From: Verrucomicrobiaceae bacterium
GTDB lineage: Bacteria; Verrucomicrobiota; Verrucomicrobiia; Verrucomicrobiales; Akkermansiaceae
DNA length: 64,000 bases
NCBI GenBank assembly: GCA_027486655.1
Contig: JAIXOR010000001.1
Coordinates: 62,001-126,000, forward strand
Direction of reading: 5' to 3'
Numbering within the stretch: position 1 is the stretch's first letter; each line of letters starts with the position of its first letter. Made by a program: the position numbers and the translations under genes. This document shows positions 18,993 through 28,266 of this stretch, piece by piece. The notes below the pieces were generated by a model that did not search any database, was not told the DNA's origin, and worked only from the letters and a program-made list of their open reading frames with translations.

Positions 18993-19020
18993 GTATGAAA
19001 TTATCGCCCGATCCTCATAC
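18993..19020. promoter_or_regulatory. NikR-type operator upstream of the ABC transporter unit
   Basis: GTATGA at 18993-18998, exactly 16 bases, TCATAC at 19015-19020; the symmetry extends two more bases (CC...GG). This is the half-site and spacing of the E. coli NikR operator. It lies 30 bp before the substrate-binding protein start, and an identical palindrome precedes the NikR-family gene at 27746. Confidence 0.85.
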
Positions 19021-19050
19021 GGGTGGTTTCAAATCCCCAACTCCATCGCC

Positions 19051-20034
19051 ATGAAATCCCTGCTTCATTTCGGATCCGCCGCACTCGGCCTGCTCGCCCT
19101 CTGTGGCCCGCTCTCCGCCGAGCCCCTCAAAATCGCCTACTCCGACTGGCCAGGCTGGGTCGCCTGGGAAATCGGCGTCCAGAAAGGCTGGTTCAAGGAA
19201 GCCGGTGTGGACGTCGAGTTCAAGTGGTTCGACTACGTTCCCTCGATGGAGGCCTACGTGGCGGGCAAGGTGGACGCGGTCTGCATGACCAATGGCGACG
19301 CCCTCGTCACTGGTGCCACGGGCAAGCCATCGGTCGGCATCATCATCAACGACTTCTCTAACGGAAACGACATGATCGTGGCCGCGCCGGGCATTGATTC
19401 CATCAAGGGCCTCAAGGGCAAGAAGGTCGGGCTGGAGGAAGGATTTGTCTCCCACCTGCTGTTGCTCACCGGACTCGAGAAGAACGGCATGAAGGCGGAG
19501 GATGTCACCATCGTCAACACGCCCACCAACGAGACTCCGCAGGTTTTCGCCTCGAAGGACGTGGATGCCATCGGTGCCTGGCAACCCAGCTCCGGCCAGG
19601 CACTCAAGGCGCTGCCGGGTTCCAAGCCCGTTTTCACCTCCGCGGATGCTCCCGGCATCATCTATGATCTTCTCTACGTCTCCCCGGAAAGCCTGGAGAA
19701 GAACAAGGAAGAGTGGGCGAAGGTGGTGAAGGTCTGGTACCGCATCGCCGACTTCATTCGCAACGAGGAAAACCTCGATGAGTCCCTCAAGATCCTCTCC
19801 GCCCGCGTCAAGATCACGCCGGAGGAATACGAGCCCTTCCTTAAAGGAACCTACATCCTCACCCTCGACGAGGCTCTCAAGCGCTGGGAGAAAGGCGTGG
19901 GGCTCGGCAATGTCTACGGTTCCTCCAAGGTCGTCGATGACTTCAATCTCAAGTTCAAGGTCTACGAGAAGAGCCAGGACGCCGACAAGTATCTCGATCC
20001 ATCCCTCACCAAGGCCCTCGCCGAGAAAAAGTAA
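19051..20034 (+). CDS. ABC transporter substrate-binding protein (urea-carboxylase-associated, SsuA/TauA-like)
   Basis: A 327-residue periplasmic binding protein with a signal peptide (about residues 1-22, cleavage after LSAE-type region). The mature start [17 protein letters not shown] is typical of the NMT1/SsuA/ThiY class. I start at ATG 19051; the longer open frame upstream runs through the operator. It is the first gene of the transport unit and supplies ligand specificity. Homologues in urea-carboxylase clusters are annotated as urea-carboxylase-related transporters, so guanidine, urea or a related amine is a reasonable ligand guess. Confidence 0.88.
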   Translation: MKSLLHFGSAALGLLALCGPLSAEPLKIAYSDWPGWVAWEIGVQKGWFKEAGVDVEFKWFDYVPSMEAYVAGKVDAVCMTNGDALVTGATGKPSVGIIINDFSNGNDMIVAAPGIDSIKGLKGKKVGLEEGFVSHLLLLTGLEKNGMKAEDVTIVNTPTNETPQVFASKDVDAIGAWQPSSGQALKALPGSKPVFTSADAPGIIYDLLYVSPESLEKNKEEWAKVVKVWYRIADFIRNEENLDESLKILSARVKITPEEYEPFLKGTYILTLDEALKRWEKGVGLGNVYGSSKVVDDFNLKFKVYEKSQDADKYLDPSLTKALAEKK

Positions 20035-20115
20035 GCTCCGCACGCCTCACTTTCACGGTCTAACAGCCGTCCGGCTCCTCCCGGGCGGCTCACCCCATCC
20101 CCAAACCCATCCGCC

Positions 20116-21519
20116 ATGCCACGCCCCGGCATCCTCAGGGACTGGTTCCTGATCCGTCGAGATCTCCCGCAGTCCCGGGCGCTCTTGCTCACGGCTGTCT
20201 CTTTCCTTATGCCGCTGGCCCTGTGGTGCGTCGTTTCCTACGTGCCATGGATCTGGCACCCGGATGTCCGGATCGAAATTTCCGCGGAGCGCGAGGGGGT
20301 CACCACGGTCTTCACCGCAGGCGACCACGTGAGCAAAGGCTTCTTCCCGGAATTCGTCCGGGCGGTTCGTGACGAAAATGCCGCCGTCACCAAGGCGAGG
20401 TCGGAAGGCACCGCCGTGACCGGTGCGCGCCGCAAGAACCAGAAGATCCTCCGGCAGATCGCACCGGTGGCGGTGGGCAATGGCTGGATCGACTACCGGG
20501 ACACCCAGAACGACGCGGCCCTCTATCAGACCTGGCGCGATCTCGCCACCGGGGCCAAGGTTTCAAGTGAGCCGAGGCTTACCGAGGAAAACCTCGGCAT
20601 CATCCGCGCGAACTGGGCCGCACTTTCGGCGCTGTCTCCGGAGTTCGTTTTCAGAAAACTGCCGGACGAGCCGCTGCTCAAACTCGTACCCCAGGGTCGT
20701 CCGGCCAATCCGGTTTACCTTCCCGAGCCCGACGACGTCCTGCGCACCGGCTTCCGCGACTTCACCGCCTCCGCTCCGGAAGGGGAGCTGACGATGCTCC
20801 AGCGTTACGGAGCCTCGTTGCGGGTCATTTTCCTCGGGTTCTTCTGGGCCTGCTTGATCGGCATCCCGCTTGGAATCCTGTGCGGTGTCTTCGACTTCTT
20901 CTCAAAGCTGATCGAGCCGTTTGTGGATTTCTTCCGCTACATGCCGGCGCCGACCTTCAGCACGCTGCTCGTCGCCGTGCTGCTTGCGGGCGAGGCACCC
21001 AAGGTCGCCCTCGTCTTCATCGGCACGGTGTTTCAGATGGTCCTGGTCATCTCCAAGACAACGCGCCTGCTCGATCCCTCGCTTCTGGAAGCCGCGCAGA
21101 CGCTGGGCGCGAAGCCCCGCCAGTTGCTCAAAAGCGTGGTCATTCCGGGCATCCTTCCAAACCTCTACAACGACCTCCGCATCCTGCTCGGCTGGGCCTG
21201 GACCTGGCTGGTCATTGCGGAACTCATCGGCGTGAAGAGCGGCCTCACCGAGTTCATCGAAACGCAGGGCCGCTTCCGCAACTTCGACCGGGTTTTTCCC
21301 GTGATCATCCTCATCGGCGTGACCGGCTTTGTCATGGATCAGGTGCTTTCCTGGCTCCACGGACTCCTGTTCCCCTGGTCCGGCAAATCAAGCGCCCTCT
21401 CCCGATCCATCGCCGCCGCCTTCACCTGGCCCTTCCGCACCGGTGCCCGCGCCATCCGGAACCGCCTCGCCGCCGTGGAAGCCGCACGCATTGCCGCCAC
21501 CCGCGAACCCTCGCCATGA
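20116..21519 (+). CDS. ABC transporter permease with large periplasmic insertion
   Basis: A 467-residue inner-membrane permease. After one N-terminal helix (about 24-43) comes an unusually long soluble stretch of about 190 residues. The standard five-helix permease core then follows from about residue 235, with the cytoplasmic EAA loop ([20 protein letters not shown]) that contacts the ATPase. The insertion is known in permeases of urea-carboxylase clusters. The stop codon overlaps the ATPase start (ATGA). Confidence 0.9.
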   Translation: MPRPGILRDWFLIRRDLPQSRALLLTAVSFLMPLALWCVVSYVPWIWHPDVRIEISAEREGVTTVFTAGDHVSKGFFPEFVRAVRDENAAVTKARSEGTAVTGARRKNQKILRQIAPVAVGNGWIDYRDTQNDAALYQTWRDLATGAKVSSEPRLTEENLGIIRANWAALSALSPEFVFRKLPDEPLLKLVPQGRPANPVYLPEPDDVLRTGFRDFTASAPEGELTMLQRYGASLRVIFLGFFWACLIGIPLGILCGVFDFFSKLIEPFVDFFRYMPAPTFSTLLVAVLLAGEAPKVALVFIGTVFQMVLVISKTTRLLDPSLLEAAQTLGAKPRQLLKSVVIPGILPNLYNDLRILLGWAWTWLVIAELIGVKSGLTEFIETQGRFRNFDRVFPVIILIGVTGFVMDQVLSWLHGLLFPWSGKSSALSRSIAAAFTWPFRTGARAIRNRLAAVEAARIAATREPSP

Positions 21520-22409
21520 GCACGCTCGAACTTCCCAGTTACCTCGATCAAACGCCGGAAGTCGCCGCGCGTTTTTCCCGACTCCGCGAGCGCCCTGTCG
21601 CTCTCGAGGTCCGCGGACTGACCAAACGCTTCGAGACTCCCCGTGGGGTGGTCACCGCCCTCGATGATGTTTCGTTCTCCGTCCACAAGCGCGAGTTGAT
21701 GTGCGTGATTGGTCCCTCCGGTTGTGGGAAATCCACGCTGGTGAGGATCCTCGCCGGACTCGAAACTCCGACCTCCGGCGAGGTTCTCGTCGGTGGCACC
21801 GCCGTCTCGGGTCCCGGACCGGACTGTGGCATGGTCTTCCAGGGCTACACGCTCTTCCCATGGCTTTCGGTGAAGGAAAACGTGATGTTTGGTCCCAAAA
21901 TGGCCGGGAAATCCTCGTTCACTGCGGAAAGCGAAGCCCGTGAATGGATCGATCTGGTCGGGCTGTCCCGCTTCGAGAACGCCTACCCGCACCAGCTATC
22001 CGGCGGGATGAAGCAACGCGTCGCCATCGCCCGCGCCCTGGCCAACCAGCCGCGCGTGTTGTTCATGGACGAGCCCTTCGGCGCGCTCGATGCCCAGACC
22101 CGCTGCAACATGCAGTCCTATCTCCTCGAGATCTGGAAGAACGTGGATATCACCATTGTTTTCATCACCCATGATCTCGACGAGGCGGTCTATCTATCAG
22201 ACCGCATCCTCGTGCTCGACGCCAATCCCGGACGGGTGCGCGAGATCGTCGAGGTACCGGTGCCCCGTCCGCGCTCGGAGTCTCAGTTGTTCGATCCCTC
22301 GTTCATGGCCACCCGGAAGCACATTGACGAACTCATGCATCCGCCGGGGCAGGAACAGAAGGACACGCCGGTCATGCGCCTCGCGGTTTCCAATCCGGAT
22401 GTGGTTTGA
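21516..22409 (+). CDS. ABC transporter ATP-binding protein (SsuB/TauB-like)
   Basis: A 297-residue ATPase with Walker [11 protein letters not shown]-loop [11 protein letters not shown], signature LSGGMKQR, Walker B RVLFMDEP and H-loop FITHD. It begins at 21516, overlapping the permease stop by 4 bp. A long open frame upstream in this phase is a shadow of the permease. It completes the importer with the two preceding genes. Confidence 0.95.
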   Translation: MSTLELPSYLDQTPEVAARFSRLRERPVALEVRGLTKRFETPRGVVTALDDVSFSVHKRELMCVIGPSGCGKSTLVRILAGLETPTSGEVLVGGTAVSGPGPDCGMVFQGYTLFPWLSVKENVMFGPKMAGKSSFTAESEAREWIDLVGLSRFENAYPHQLSGGMKQRVAIARALANQPRVLFMDEPFGALDAQTRCNMQSYLLEIWKNVDITIVFITHDLDEAVYLSDRILVLDANPGRVREIVEVPVPRPRSESQLFDPSFMATRKHIDELMHPPGQEQKDTPVMRLAVSNPDVV

Positions 22410-22473
22410 AGCCGCATCACGACGACAGGGCCCCTGTCCGCGCGGGGCTCTTCATACTTTTCCAATCAAACAT

Positions 22474-23832
22474 ATGAAATACGATTCCATTCCCGGCCTG
22501 CGGGATTCGCTCAAACAACAAGGCGTGAAATACTGCGTCGGCGCCTATGTGGACATCCATGGCGTGCCGAAAGGCAAGTTCGTCCCCATCGATCACTTCG
22601 AGGACTTCGCCGCCGGATCCGAGTTGTACACGGGATACGCGCTCGACGGACTGGGCCAGAAGCCGAATGACGATGAGATCAACTCGCTCCCGGACCTCGA
22701 CCGCGGCTGCATCCTGCCTTGGAACCGGGAGGTCGCCTGGTTTCCCGCGGACAACACGTTCAAGGGGGAGCCCTACGAGGTGTCCACCCGGGTCGCGCTC
22801 AAGAAACAACTCGCCGCCGCGGCCGAGATGGGCTTCGGGATGAACCTCGGGATCGAATGCGAACTCTACGTGGTCAAACACAGTCCCGGCGGTCCGCTGG
22901 AGATACCCAATCCGGACGACGATCTGGTGAAGGCCTGTTATGATGTGAAGCGTTTCCTCGACCGCTACACATGGCTCGACAAGGTTTCCACGGCCATCAA
23001 CGATCTTGGTTGGGACTTGTATTCCCTCGACCATGAGGATGCCAACTCGCAGTTCGAGTTCGACTTCAAGTATGCCGACGCGCTCACCATGTGCGACCGC
23101 TACGTGTTCTTCCGGTTGATGGCGAAATACTACGCGGCCGAGGAAGGCCTGCTGGCCACCTTCATGCCCAAGCCGTTTGCGAACCGCACCGGCAGCGGCG
23201 CGCATTTCAACATGTCGCTTTACGATCTTGATTCGGGATTCAACCTGTTCAAACGGGATCACGCCGCGGATCCGCGCGGCTTGGGAATCAGCGAACTCGG
23301 TTATCAGTTTATCGCCGGCATCCTCAAGCATGGCCCGGCGCTGTGTGCGGCCTTCGCCCCCACGGTGAATTCCTACAAGCGCTTGGTGAGGAAGGGGCTG
23401 ATGTCCTATTATTCATGGGCTCCCGTGTTCAATTCATACGGCCGCAACAACCGCACGAACTCGGTGCGCGTGCCGATGGCCGGAGGACGTTGCGAAAGCC
23501 GCAATGCCGACGCCGCCTGCAATCCCTACCTCGCCGCTACGCTGGTTCTCGCCGCGGGACTGGAGGGCATCCGCGAGAATCTCGATCCGGGACCTGCGCA
23601 GGAAGACAATCTCTACGAACTGAGCCCCGCCGAGTTCGCCGCGCGCGGGATTTCCGAACTTCCACGGACGCTCGATGAAGCGGTGGCCGCCTTCGCTGCG
23701 GATCCATTCGTGGAGAAAACCCTCGGCAAGGAGTTGCGGGATGAGTTCATCACCTACAAGTCCGAGGAATGGCGTCAGTATCACCAACGCGTGAGCCAGT
23801 GGGAGATCGATACCTATGCCCGCCTTTTCTGA
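22474..23832 (+). CDS. Class III (GlnT-like) glutamine synthetase-family enzyme
   Basis: A 452-residue member of the glutamine synthetase fold. It has the metal-binding Glu of [10 protein letters not shown], the [10 protein letters not shown] motif replacing [17 protein letters not shown], and the glutamate-binding stretch [15 protein letters not shown]. The N-terminal beta-grasp region ends in [13 protein letters not shown]. GlnT-type enzymes either assimilate ammonium or ligate glutamate to an amine (gamma-glutamylation). In this cluster it could capture ammonium released from guanidine or urea, or activate an amine substrate. It starts 64 bp after the transporter and 3 bp before the next gene. 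Confidence 0.88.
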   Translation: MKYDSIPGLRDSLKQQGVKYCVGAYVDIHGVPKGKFVPIDHFEDFAAGSELYTGYALDGLGQKPNDDEINSLPDLDRGCILPWNREVAWFPADNTFKGEPYEVSTRVALKKQLAAAAEMGFGMNLGIECELYVVKHSPGGPLEIPNPDDDLVKACYDVKRFLDRYTWLDKVSTAINDLGWDLYSLDHEDANSQFEFDFKYADALTMCDRYVFFRLMAKYYAAEEGLLATFMPKPFANRTGSGAHFNMSLYDLDSGFNLFKRDHAADPRGLGISELGYQFIAGILKHGPALCAAFAPTVNSYKRLVRKGLMSYYSWAPVFNSYGRNNRTNSVRVPMAGGRCESRNADAACNPYLAATLVLAAGLEGIRENLDPGPAQEDNLYELSPAEFAARGISELPRTLDEAVAAFAADPFVEKTLGKELRDEFITYKSEEWRQYHQRVSQWEIDTYARLF

Positions 23833-23835
23833 TCC

Positions 23836-24624
23836 ATGAAACCGGTTCTGTTGGAGCATCTGCCATGGACGGAGATCGCCGCGCTGCGGGAGCGGAATGG
23901 CGGTCTGCTTCTCCTGCCGATGGGTGCCACCGAGCAGCACGGTCCGCACCTTCCCGTGGCGATGGACACCCTGCTTGCGGAAGCCGTCTGCCACGCCGCA
24001 TCGGCCCGCACCGGAGTGCCCGTGCTCCCGGCACTGCGCTACACCACCTCGCAAGGGCACACCACCAAGTGGCCGGGGACCTTCTCGTTGCGCCACGATA
24101 CTTTCATCCACACGCTCACCGACATCGCCGCCTGGGCCGCCGCCACCGGTTGGAAACGCCTGCTTTTCCTCAACGCCCACTTCGGAAACGACGCGCCTGC
24201 CAGGGTCGCGGTGGATCTACTGCGTCTGTCGTACTTGGGGAAGATGCAGATTGGCCTGCTTCATGCCTTCCGGCTCAACGAGTCGATCTGGTCCGAATAC
24301 ACTGCGGATGCCGCGGATCTGCATGCGAACCAGGCGGAGACCTCGTTGATGCTTCATCTTCATCCGGATCTTGTCCGGATGGAGGCGCTCTCCACCGCCG
24401 ACGATCCGGACCGCACGGCGGGCACCGTGTTTTCCCATCCGGTGGCGCAGACCAGTCTGAACGGAGTGACCGGATATCCCTCGCGCGCCACTGCGGAACA
24501 AGGTCGCAGGCTCTTCGACGCGATGGCCGATGCACTCACCGAGCTCACGCAGCGGGCCATCCGCGAGGAAGCTCCCCTGTCCCCGGAACATTGGTCCGAT
24601 CTCCCTCCGGTTCCCCATGTCTGA
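23836..24624 (+). CDS. Creatininase-family amidohydrolase
   Basis: A 262-residue creatininase-fold protein. The metal-site signature PMGATEQHGPHLPVAMDT carries Glu33, His35 and Asp44; NAHFGN replaces GNGHGGN, and HANQAETSLML supplies the later Glu. The family hydrolyses C-N bonds in small cyclic or linear amides (creatinine, formamides, mycofactocin precursor processing). In this locus a guanidino or amide substrate is plausible but unproven. It overlaps the next gene by 8 bp. Confidence 0.85.
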   Translation: MKPVLLEHLPWTEIAALRERNGGLLLLPMGATEQHGPHLPVAMDTLLAEAVCHAASARTGVPVLPALRYTTSQGHTTKWPGTFSLRHDTFIHTLTDIAAWAAATGWKRLLFLNAHFGNDAPARVAVDLLRLSYLGKMQIGLLHAFRLNESIWSEYTADAADLHANQAETSLMLHLHPDLVRMEALSTADDPDRTAGTVFSHPVAQTSLNGVTGYPSRATAEQGRRLFDAMADALTELTQRAIREEAPLSPEHWSDLPPVPHV

Positions 24625-25039
24625 AGATTCCATCCATGCCGGTGGTTGCCTGTGTGGCGCGATTCGCTACGAGGTGAGCGGCCTCGCCCTGCAAACCAGC
24701 TTTTGTCACTGTGAGGACTGCCGCAAAGCCAGCGGTGCACCTGCGGCCGCGTGGACCTTTTTTCCGCCGGATTCCCTGCGCTGGACAAAGGGTGCGCCGC
24801 GGAAGGTTTGTTTCGCAGAGCGCATCCGCTTCTTCTGTGGAGATTGCGGGAGCCCGCTTCTTTTTGTCGATCCCGCGCTGCCGGAGTTCACGGAGGTGAA
24901 CACCTGCTCGCTGGACCACCCTGAAAACTTCCCGCCGGTGGATCAGTGCTGGATGGCCGATGCCCTCCCCTGGATGTCATCGCTTGGAGAACTGCCCCGC
25001 TTTGATTCCACCTCGCCTCCTCCTCAACCCGAACGATGA
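24617..25039 (+). CDS. GFA/CENP-V family zinc protein
   Basis: A 140-residue protein with the Zn-binding Cys pattern of the glutathione-dependent formaldehyde-activating (GFA) fold: GGCLCGAIRYE, FCHCEDCRKASG and FFCGDCGSPL. Members bind glutathione or other small thiols; most are uncharacterised. In an operon with a Rieske oxygenase that may demethylate an N-methyl compound, a role in handling released formaldehyde is an attractive inference. Both ends overlap neighbouring genes (8 bp and 4 bp). Confidence 0.85.
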   Translation: MSEDSIHAGGCLCGAIRYEVSGLALQTSFCHCEDCRKASGAPAAAWTFFPPDSLRWTKGAPRKVCFAERIRFFCGDCGSPLLFVDPALPEFTEVNTCSLDHPENFPPVDQCWMADALPWMSSLGELPRFDSTSPPPQPER

Positions 25040-25722
25040 ATGCCGTTCCGATCGAGATCCGGTTTCAACGAATCCCCGCCGGTGAGTTCCGGATGGGTGG
25101 ATCGGATGAGGACAAGTTTGTGACCGCCGTGGAGCTGCCCGCCCGAATGGTGCGGGTGAAGGGCTTTTGGATGGGTGTCCATCCGGTGACCATCGGCCAA
25201 TGGAACTTGCAGACCGGTGCATCGCTTCCAGGACATCCGGATCTGCCCGTCACCCGCGTCTCGCATGCCGAGGCGCTCGCCTTCGCTGTTGCCTTGGACG
25301 CCCGACTGCCCAGCGAGGCGGAGTGGGAGCATGCCTGCCGTGGTGCGTCCTCTTCGATCTTTCCGCAAGGCTCGAACCTCGAACCGGACGATGCAAACTA
25401 TCTGTATGACGAATCCGGTGAAACCGTCGGCCGCGGTGCACCTTCCCCGGTGGGTGCCCATCCGGCAAATGCCTTCGGCCTTCATGACATGATCGGCAAT
25501 GTCTGCGAGTGGACTGCCGATCTCTGGCATCCCACCTATCGGAATGCGCCCTGCGATGGATCCGCCTGGCTGGAATCCGGTCAGGCCGACCGACGCGTGA
25601 TCCGTGGTGGCGGATGGGACCACCTGCCACGCCTTCTCCGCGTATCATGGCGGGACTGGGCACCCGCGTCCGCCCGCTGGGACAATCTGGGCTTCCGTCT
25701 CGCACGCGACATCCCGTCATGA
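25036..25722 (+). CDS. SUMF1/FGE-sulfatase-domain protein lacking active-site cysteines
   Basis: A 228-residue protein with the formylglycine-generating-enzyme fold: FRMGGSDED near the start, FWMGVHPVTIGQWN, RLPSEAEWEHACRG, GLHDMIGNVCEWTAD, and RVIRGGGWD followed by NLGFRLA. The C-terminal segment that carries the catalytic Cys pair in true FGEs reads VSWRDWAPASARW with no Cys. Sulfatase activation is therefore unlikely, and another oxygenase-like or binding role is expected. No sulfatase is seen in the window. It overlaps both neighbours by 4 bp. Confidence 0.85.
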   Translation: MNAVPIEIRFQRIPAGEFRMGGSDEDKFVTAVELPARMVRVKGFWMGVHPVTIGQWNLQTGASLPGHPDLPVTRVSHAEALAFAVALDARLPSEAEWEHACRGASSSIFPQGSNLEPDDANYLYDESGETVGRGAPSPVGAHPANAFGLHDMIGNVCEWTADLWHPTYRNAPCDGSAWLESGQADRRVIRGGGWDHLPRLLRVSWRDWAPASARWDNLGFRLARDIPS

Positions 25723-26558
25723 ACCTCCGGCTCTTCAAAACCCTGTGGGGACACGATGGCGATCTTGAATCCGCCCTTCTGCAGGCGCGTGAAACGGGGT
25801 TTTCGGGGATCGAAGGACCGGCCCCCGCCACCGAGGCCGGGCGCGAGCGGTTCTTTCAGGATCTAACAGGCACTCCGTGGATCGCGGAAGTGACCACCTG
25901 CACCCCCCCGGGACTTTATCTGCCGCAGCCTCATGCCTCCGTCGCCCGACATCTCGCATCGCTGGAGGACGGAGTGATCCAATGCCTGCCAGGAAAACCG
26001 GAATTCATCACGACCATGGCGGGCTCCGATGCATGGGATGGAGGGGAAACCATGGATTTCCTGAAAGGTGTGCTCGACTTGGAGCAGAAGCTCGGCATCG
26101 CGATCTCGGTGGAAACCCACCGCGGCCGTCCGACTTTCCACCCGTGGCAGACAGGGAAGTGGCTCGAAGCCCTGCCCACCCTCAGGCTTACCTGCGATTT
26201 CTCCCATTGGTGCGTGGTGGCCGAGCGCCTGCTGCTTGATGAGGAACCCCGGCTCCTTGAGCTTTGCGCGTGTCATGCATGGCATGTGCACGGCCGCATC
26301 GGCTATGCCCAGGGACCGCAGGTTCCGGATCCACGGGCACCGGAATTCGTCGCGGAACTCGAGGCCCACGAACGCTGGTGGGACGTGCTCTGGCGTTCGA
26401 TGCGCGAACGTGGCTTGCAGTCTCCCACTTTCACGCCGGAAAGCGGGCCGGACGGTTATCTTCATCTCGAACCCTACACGCTCCGCCCCGTCGCCGACCT
26501 TTGGGAAATCAACCGTTGGCTCGGTCTCCGCCAACTTGAACGCATCCACCCGACATGA
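25719..26558 (+). CDS. Xylose-isomerase-like TIM-barrel protein
   Basis: A 279-residue protein of the sugar phosphate isomerase/epimerase-like (AP endonuclease 2) fold. Metal ligands are readable at the strand ends: Glu in ISVETHRGRP, Asp in CDFSHW, His in HVHGRIGYA, and Glu in TPESGPDGY. The reaction cannot be inferred from sequence; relatives isomerise sugars, inositols or hydroxypyruvate-type compounds. It starts at 25719 by ATGA overlap with the preceding gene and ends overlapping the Rieske gene. It is thus a fixed member of the operon. Confidence 0.8.
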   Translation: MNLRLFKTLWGHDGDLESALLQARETGFSGIEGPAPATEAGRERFFQDLTGTPWIAEVTTCTPPGLYLPQPHASVARHLASLEDGVIQCLPGKPEFITTMAGSDAWDGGETMDFLKGVLDLEQKLGIAISVETHRGRPTFHPWQTGKWLEALPTLRLTCDFSHWCVVAERLLLDEEPRLLELCACHAWHVHGRIGYAQGPQVPDPRAPEFVAELEAHERWWDVLWRSMRERGLQSPTFTPESGPDGYLHLEPYTLRPVADLWEINRWLGLRQLERIHPT

Positions 26559-27751
26559 ACGCACTTGCCGAATCCATCCTCAATGCCGCGGCCCTGCCCC
26601 GCGAGCGCTCCGAATCCCTTCCCGCGGGCGCTTACCGGGACCCGGCCTTCGCGGACTTCGAAAAACGCGAGGTCTTCTCCAAGGAATGGATCTCACTCTG
26701 CCACGTCTCCCAGCTCAGGAATCCAGGGGATTTCGTTCGTGTGGATCTTGCGGATGAACCGCTGCTTGTCATCCGCGGCAAGGATGATGAGATCCGCGTG
26801 CTCTCGCGCACCTGCCGTCACCGTGGCATGGATGTGATGCCGAGCGGCTTCGGCCACCCCGACGAGGGAAACCGCCGCGTGGTGCTCTGCCCCTATCATC
26901 TCTGGAGTTATGATTTGACCGGCAAACTCGTCGGCGCGCCCGAAATGCAGCAAGCCGCGGGTTTCGATCGCTCGGAGGTCTGTCTTCATGCCTTCCGCTC
27001 GGAAGTCTGGCAGGGGTTTGTGTTTGTCGACCTCTCCGGTGAAGCGCCGCCGCTTGCGGAGAGGCTGGCGGATCTTGAGTCGAGGTTCCTCGGGAAGTGG
27101 GACATGGGCTCCGCCGAGCTCGTGTGGTCCGCGCATTGGGATTGTCCTTTCAACTGGAAGGTGCTCGTCGAGAACTTCATGGAATGTTATCATCATCTCG
27201 GCGCGCATCGCAAGACGCTGGAGCCCTTCCTTCCCGCCAAGGGGTGCTGGACCGAACCGGAAAACCCGGTGTTCTCCGCCATGCACCTGCCGCTCAAGCC
27301 ATCGATGCAGGATGAGATCCGCGCGGCCGGCCGGGCGGAGACCGCCTTTCCTGTCTTTCCCGGCCTGGCGCTGGACGATTGCGTGGAGTGGTCGATCTAC
27401 CTGATCTATCCGAACGGGCTCTTTTTCCACGCGCCGGACCGTTTCTACTGGTATCGCATCCTGCCGACCGGGCCGGAAAGTTCCAGTCTGGTCACCACGC
27501 TCTTTGTCCACCCGTCCGCCATGGAGGCCCCCGGTTATCGGGAAACCCTCGAACGCGAGATCCAGGCAGGCATCGATTTTCACATGGAAGACATGGAAAT
27601 GTGCACCGCCACCCAGCGTGGCCTCGCCTCCGCCGGGTATTCGCCCGGCCGTCTCAGCCACCTGGAGGAGACCATCTGGCAACTCCAACGCTGGCTCGCC
27701 CGCAAGATCCAGGCGGATTCCGTCAGCAGGGGCGCTGGGGAAAACGTATGA
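26555..27751 (+). CDS. Rieske non-heme iron oxygenase, quaternary-amine/N-demethylase type
   Basis: A 398-residue oxygenase alpha subunit. The Rieske [2Fe-2S] ligands are Cys87-x-His89 and Cys112-x2-His115 (CPYHLW). The mononuclear iron motif is ENFMECYHHLGAH, with His213 and His218. Glu210 sits where most ring-hydroxylating oxygenases have the bridging Asp. A bridging Glu is known in carnitine monooxygenase CntA and related amine oxygenases, so an N-methylated or quaternary amine is the better substrate guess. No ferredoxin reductase partner gene lies in the window. The stop codon is inside the downstream NikR-type operator. Confidence 0.88.
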   Translation: MNALAESILNAAALPRERSESLPAGAYRDPAFADFEKREVFSKEWISLCHVSQLRNPGDFVRVDLADEPLLVIRGKDDEIRVLSRTCRHRGMDVMPSGFGHPDEGNRRVVLCPYHLWSYDLTGKLVGAPEMQQAAGFDRSEVCLHAFRSEVWQGFVFVDLSGEAPPLAERLADLESRFLGKWDMGSAELVWSAHWDCPFNWKVLVENFMECYHHLGAHRKTLEPFLPAKGCWTEPENPVFSAMHLPLKPSMQDEIRAAGRAETAFPVFPGLALDDCVEWSIYLIYPNGLFFHAPDRFYWYRILPTGPESSSLVTTLFVHPSAMEAPGYRETLEREIQAGIDFHMEDMEMCTATQRGLASAGYSPGRLSHLEETIWQLQRWLARKIQADSVSRGAGENV

Positions 27752-27773
27752 GGAATGCAAAAAATCTTCATAC
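27746..27773. promoter_or_regulatory. NikR-type operator upstream of the nikR-like gene
   Basis: GTATGA at 27746-27751, exactly 16 bases, TCATAC at 27768-27773. The first half-site contains the stop codon of the Rieske gene, and the second lies 31 bp before the start of the regulator. It matches the site at 18993 in half-sites and spacing, implying autoregulation and a shared regulon. Confidence 0.88.
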
Positions 27774-27804
27774 TGGCCCCGGGGCTGCTTTAGAGTCTGT
27801 GCCG

Positions 27805-28263
27805 ATGCGCGAGACTGACACCAGCGAAGGCGTGAAACGGATCACCGTTTCCATGCCGGATGAAACCTTCCAGGCCCTGGACCGCCTCGTCCAGCAGCGT
27901 GGCTTCGACAACCGATCGCAGGCGGTTTCCGAGATGATCCACCAGCATGCCGCCCAGCACCTTGGGAAAATCGGCACCGAGGTCATGGCCGGGACCCTCA
28001 CCCTCGTTTACGACGAATCCAAGAGTGCCCTGCTTCGCGATCTCTCGCGCATCTTCCGCGATCACATCGCCGAGGTGATTTCCTCCCAGCACGTCCTTCT
28101 GGAGGACGAGCATGTGCTTGAGGTGATCCTCATGCAGGGCCCCGCCAGGATCCTGCGGGAAATCGCCAACAAGCTCGTCACCTGCAAAGGCGTAAAGACC
28201 GCCCATCTCACCCTCACTCCCCATCTCATCCCGCCGCTCCATGCCAAGCGTGCCGCCGATTGA
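27805..28263 (+). CDS. NikR-family ribbon-helix-helix regulator with altered metal site
   Basis: A 152-residue protein with an N-terminal ribbon-helix-helix (KRITVSMPDETFQALDRL, then RGFDNRSQAVSEMI) and a C-terminal ACT-like tetramerisation domain (TLTLVYDESKS, HVLEVILMQGPA). The Arg and Thr of RIT match the DNA-contacting strand of E. coli NikR, consistent with the unchanged GTATGA half-sites. The nickel ligands are not kept: by alignment His76, His89 and Cys95 become Arg, Leu and Val, and only His87 remains. A neighbouring His pair (RDH, DEH) might build another site. It may sense another metal or a small molecule. GTG 27799 is an alternative start. Confidence 0.85.
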   Translation: MRETDTSEGVKRITVSMPDETFQALDRLVQQRGFDNRSQAVSEMIHQHAAQHLGKIGTEVMAGTLTLVYDESKSALLRDLSRIFRDHIAEVISSQHVLLEDEHVLEVILMQGPARILREIANKLVTCKGVKTAHLTLTPHLIPPLHAKRAAD

Positions 28264-28266
28264 ACC

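Noticed and set aside
22452-22478. Possible third NikR-type site before the glutamine synthetase-like gene
   Set aside because: It contains TCATAC and, later, ATATGA, but the half-sites face the wrong way and the spacing does not match GTATGA-N16-TCATAC.
27774-27804. Guanidine (ykkC-type) riboswitch before the guanidine carboxylase unit
   Set aside because: I looked for a structured leader because guanidine genes often have one. Only 31 bp separate the operator from the regulator start, and no conserved riboswitch core was seen there or before the transporter genes.
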